Below, in pieces: positions 61,954 to 64,000 of a stretch of DNA of 64,000 nt (position 1 is the first letter of the stretch; every line of letters begins with the position of its first letter). The notes under the pieces are model-generated. The model was not told the origin of the DNA and ran no database searches. It saw only the letters and a program-made list of their open reading frames with translations. Origin of the DNA: Clostridiales bacterium (GTDB taxonomy: Bacteria > Bacillota > DSM-16504 > Desulfitibacterales > JAICDB01); assembly GCA_020063565.1 (NCBI GenBank), contig JAICDB010000003.1:62001-126000 (forward strand). Reading direction: 5' to 3'. The translations under genes were made by a program, and so were the position numbers.

Positions 61954-62961
61954 ATGTCTATACGCCAGGAAACCGAACAAATTGAAAAGGAAACACTGTC
62001 ACCCTATGCTACACTGTCTGTAAACACCAGAGGGAGGCTTAAGCCTGAAGAACCTTGTTCTATACGAACTGAGTACCAGAGGGATAGGGACAGGATTATT
62101 CACAGTAAAGCGTTTCGGCGTTTAAAGCATAAAACTCAAGTTTTCATATCACCGGAAGGAGATCACTTTCGAACAAGGCTTACACATACATTGGAAGTTT
62201 CACAAATAGCACGGACAATTGCACGTGCCTTGAGACTTAATGAAGATTTAACCGAAGCTATTGCCCTGGGTCACGACCTGGGGCATACTCCCTTTGGGCA
62301 TGCCGGCGAGGAGGCCCTGGATAGTATCTATTCTGAGGGGTTCAAGCATAATCAACAAAGCTTACGTGTTGTAGATGAATTGGAGCAGGGTAAAGGATTA
62401 AACTTAACATGGGAAGTAAGAGACGGTATTCTTAATCATACCGGTGACAAAGACCCCTCAACTCTGGAAGGCTGTATTGTAAAAATTGCTGATAGAATAG
62501 CATATATAAATCATGACATCGATGATGCCCTGCGGGCAGGTATAATTGTTGAAGAAGACCTGTCTGAATATATCAAAATATTGGGAAAACCGCACCGCGA
62601 TAGGATAAATACAATGGTTACGGATATAATTGAAAACAGCAGGGGAAAACCGTATATTAAAATGAGCGATAAAGTTCAAAAGGTAACTGATATGCTGCGT
62701 TCATTCCTTTTTGAAAATGTTTATATAGGATCCAGGGCAAAAACCGAGGAAAAAAAAGCAATCAGAATGTTGCAGGAACTGTTCTTATATTATACTAAAA
62801 ACCCCCAGGAGATTCCTGCAATGGAAAAAAAGCAGGTTGGAGATCCTGAAAGATTGGTAATAGATTATATAGCAGGGATGACAGACAGGTATGCAATTGC
62901 AACATATCAAAAATTATTTGTTCCAAGTGGTTTTGCTTTACACCAAAATACAGTGGACTGA
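61954..62961 (+). CDS. dgt: dGTP triphosphohydrolase-like HD protein
   Basis: [51 protein letters not shown]...[18 protein letters not shown]. Confidence 0.93.
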   Translation: MSIRQETEQIEKETLSPYATLSVNTRGRLKPEEPCSIRTEYQRDRDRIIHSKAFRRLKHKTQVFISPEGDHFRTRLTHTLEVSQIARTIARALRLNEDLTEAIALGHDLGHTPFGHAGEEALDSIYSEGFKHNQQSLRVVDELEQGKGLNLTWEVRDGILNHTGDKDPSTLEGCIVKIADRIAYINHDIDDALRAGIIVEEDLSEYIKILGKPHRDRINTMVTDIIENSRGKPYIKMSDKVQKVTDMLRSFLFENVYIGSRAKTEEKKAIRMLQELFLYYTKNPQEIPAMEKKQVGDPERLVIDYIAGMTDRYAIATYQKLFVPSGFALHQNTVD

Positions 62962-63024
62962 AAAAAATTAAAATTATAATTATTTTAATGTATAAATTCT
63001 ATTAATATGGACACAATATAGATG

Positions 63025-63109
63025 AAAGGGTCACTACTCCTGTTAGGTATCTGGTCAATACCTAAATAGCCTGACCGGCGAAGAGGGTAGTGACCCTTTT
63101 CTTTTTTTA
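63025..63109 (+). ncRNA. Structured RNA candidate / extended intrinsic terminator downstream of dgt
   Basis: Outer stem aaagggtcactac..gtagtgaccctttt plus T-run; internal hairpin ttaggtat-ctggtca-atacctaa whose loop is complementary to downstream tgaccgg. Confidence 0.45.
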
Positions 63110-63110
63110 A

Positions 63111-63213
63111 CTACTGATTATTTTTTCTAAGTGGCTGAACTATCAGTGGTAACAAAACTCCAATCCATAATGAATATAGAACGCTACCGCCTAACTGCAA
63201 GTATCTTAGACAT
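63111..63213 (-). CDS. Possible frameshifted small membrane protein remnant or micro-ORF
   Basis: GGGAGG RBS, ATG at 63213 reads MSKILAVRR*, while an overlapping frame continues GSVLYSLWIGVLLPLIVQPLRKNNQ* (stop at 63111-63113). Confidence 0.25.
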
Positions 63214-63393
63214 TAACATTCCTCCCGTTAAATCTTGTCATTATTTTTTCCGGTTAATAATATTTATATAACATTTAAAATCAAGCAGGAAAATACGAGA
63301 TTAAATCGAATGATAATTATGTTTTGCAATTTGCAGGAATTATGAGAAAGGTGGCGAAATAACTCATTAAGATCTTTTTTAGGTGATCAGTAA

Positions 63394-64000
63394 ATGAGTA
63401 GCTATATCCCTGATAAAACTATTGAGGAGATCCTTGAAAGTACTGATATAATAGAAGTTATTTCAGAATATGTTAGGTTGGAAAAACGGGGCAAAAACTT
63501 TATGGGACTCTGTCCCTTTCATTCTGAAAAAACGCCTTCATTTAACGTATCTCCTGAAAAAAAACTTTTTTACTGTTTTGGCTGCGGCACAGGGGGCGAC
63601 GTTATTACATTTTTAATGAAGGTAGAAAAATATACTTTTCAGGAAACAGTTGAAACTCTTGCAAAAAGGGCAGGAATTCAGCTATCAATCACGAATACAA
63701 ATAAAAGGCATTCCAAGAATAAGGATATTTACCATGTAAATGAGATAGCTCAAAGACTTTACAATTATCTTCTGTGGGAACATGAGAGTGCAGCCGAAGC
63801 ACGTGAATATTTAAAAAAAAGAGGAATAGATAAAAAAACAGCACAAAAATTTGGCCTGGGGTATGCACCTAATTTATGGCAGGGTTTGTTAAACTTTCTT
63901 AGAAAAAAAGGTTTTAGTGAAGAACTCATTCTCAGGTCAGGTCTGATATCTAAAAACGATAAAGGTAGACTTTATGATAGATTTCGCCACCGTGTAATTT
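63394..64000 (+). CDS. dnaG: DNA primase, N-terminal part (truncated by window edge)
   Basis: MSSYIPDKTIEEILESTDIIEVISEYVRLEKRGKNFMGLCPFHSEKTPSFNVSPEKKLFYCFGCGTGGDV (zinc finger). Confidence 0.97.
   Translation, partial: MSSYIPDKTIEEILESTDIIEVISEYVRLEKRGKNFMGLCPFHSEKTPSFNVSPEKKLFYCFGCGTGGDVITFLMKVEKYTFQETVETLAKRAGIQLSITNTNKRHSKNKDIYHVNEIAQRLYNYLLWEHESAAEAREYLKKRGIDKKTAQKFGLGYAPNLWQGLLNFLRKKGFSEELILRSGLISKNDKGRLYDRFRHRVI

Noticed and set aside
1-64000. CRISPR arrays, transposons, prophage, rRNA/tRNA
   Set aside because: None seen on reading the window; gene content is otherwise continuous chromosomal backbone.

Overview
The window is a low-GC, chromosomal-backbone segment from an anaerobic, probably spore-forming Firmicute (Clostridia/Peptococcaceae-like by gene content; the taxon is inferred). 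I saw no rRNA or tRNA genes, CRISPR array, prophage or transposase. Left part (1-27 kb): a triheme c-type cytochrome, coaD, the trp RNA-binding attenuation protein mtrB, pyk, a carboxyltransferase 5S subunit (oadA/pycB-like), minC, a three-gene coiled-coil/NAGPA envelope cluster, an ADP-ribosylglycohydrolase-cinA pair, DUF1638, an M48 protease, a selenocysteine-containing Tat-type formate dehydrogenase operon (fdhA-fdhB-nrfD/hybB-fdhE), and a TAXI-type TRAP transporter operon. Right part (27-64 kb): the conserved Bacillus-like block murJ-lepA-hemW-hrcA-grpE-dnaK-dnaJ-prmA-rsmE-mtaB-hinT-rpsU-yqeY-nfeD-floA-yqfC-yqfD-phoH-pgpH-ybeY-dgkA-DUF881-cdd-era-mgtE-recO-glyQS-CBS/HTH-PPDK regulator-ppdK-dgt-dnaG (partial). 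Main points for follow-up: (1) a UGA-Sec codon with a clear SECIS-like hairpin in fdhA, which splits the ORF track; (2) an overlooked ~55-59 aa membrane micro-ORF directly upstream of fdhA, possibly using a -1 frameshift; (3) a compact RNA with pseudoknot or alternative-fold potential before dnaG; (4) a dispersed palindromic intergenic repeat; (5) a hairpin-rich dnaK-dnaJ spacer; (6) a draG-cinA coupling suggesting an ADP-ribose/NAD salvage route. All family calls come from reading the sequence; no searches were run.
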